Assembly: GCA_964590135.1 (NCBI GenBank)
Contig: CAZPVX010000008.1
Coordinates: 83,164-147,163 of the forward strand
Reading direction: 5' to 3'
From: JBDHWI01 sp964590135
GTDB lineage: Bacteria > Chloroflexota > Anaerolineae > J036 > Brachytrichaceae
DNA length: 64,000 nucleotides
The stretch's first letter is position 1; each line of letters begins with the position of its first letter. Under the pieces are notes generated by a model. The model saw only the letters and a list, made by a program, of their open reading frames with translations. It was not told where the DNA came from and did no database searches. Below, piece after piece: positions 60,222 through 64,000 of this stretch. The position numbers and the translations under genes are program-made.

Positions 60222-60274
60222 GTGATTGGCAATTCAGGATTGACGTTGAGCGCCAATTCCAAATTGCCAATCAC
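60222..60274. terminator. Perfect 13-bp inverted repeat between HNH gene and rpoB
   Basis: GTGATTGGCAATT (60222-60234) and AATTGCCAATCAC (60262-60274), loop 27 nt with further partial pairing. It sits between convergent stops (60144 and 60300). Sequence resembles the AATTGCC interspersed repeats. Bidirectional terminator likely. Confidence 0.6.
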
Positions 60275-60299
60275 CCGCTAACAAATCAGCAAGGGTCGG

Positions 60300-64000
<3,701 letters not shown>

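Overview
The window is about 64 kb of GC-rich bacterial chromosome packed with housekeeping and accessory genes. No rRNA, tRNA, CRISPR array, transposase or phage gene was seen. I infer a member of the Chloroflexota (Anaerolineae-like). The grounds are gene style, very frequent GCCGGC hexamers, and short interspersed repeats (GGGAGAGGG-type, GCGCAAAG-type and AATCTCAAATC-type) of a kind I associate with that phylum. The assignment rests on general impression, not on a search.

Layout. 1-5.2 kb: envelope proteins (partial alpha/beta hydrolase with Gmad2-like domains, SH3b/Ig-like secreted protein, lipoprotein cytochrome c). 5.2-8.1 kb: aldo/keto reductase, purK and a short CinA. 8.2-19.9 kb: a long + strand run in which sucC and sucD flank a histidine cluster (hisG, hisC, hisB, hisH, hisA, hisF, hisIE). 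An EamA transporter, rsmI, a tgt-like gene and an RmtB/ArmA-type 16S rRNA methyltransferase gene lie inside it. hisD and the histidinol-phosphate phosphatase are absent from the window. 19.9-24.6 kb: RNase H, class-V aminotransferase, YfhO-like membrane protein. 24.6-29.7 kb (minus): DUF4256 protein, peptide ABC permeases and binding protein without ATPases, and a LeuD-like subunit. 29.8-32.0 kb: yajC, a TrkA-N protein and trmD. 32.1-34.4 kb: a PHP/AlbA protein with a Q/H-rich tail.

34.6-45.1 kb is the most unusual part. It holds a secreted metzincin-like protease, two unrecognised proteins (491-aa reading frame, about 454 aa from the chosen start, and about 177 aa), a clostripain-like (C11) cysteine peptidase and a divergent TPR/winged-helix regulator. 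Three of the intergenic regions share an about 62-bp element with a tandem GACGATT-N4-GACGATT repeat. I propose a protease-centred regulon controlled by the TPR protein.

45.0-64 kb: GNAT-type acetyltransferase, peptide deformylase, cNMP-binding/bPH2 membrane protein, WecG/TagA glycosyltransferase, iscS-mnmA, DUF2007, pgk, rsmG, a B12-binding mutase subunit with meaB, histidine phosphatase, a ParB-like protein, an aldolase-SDR fusion whose aldolase half has lost its metal ligands, an HNH nuclease, and rpoB running off the right edge without rpoC downstream.

Two genome-wide habits stand out. Several starts have a TANNNT box exactly 6 nt before the start codon, which suggests leaderless mRNAs. 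Small repeat elements are also inserted in frame inside conserved enzymes (hisC, tgt, rmt-like, trmD, class-V aminotransferase, YfhO, aldolase-SDR).
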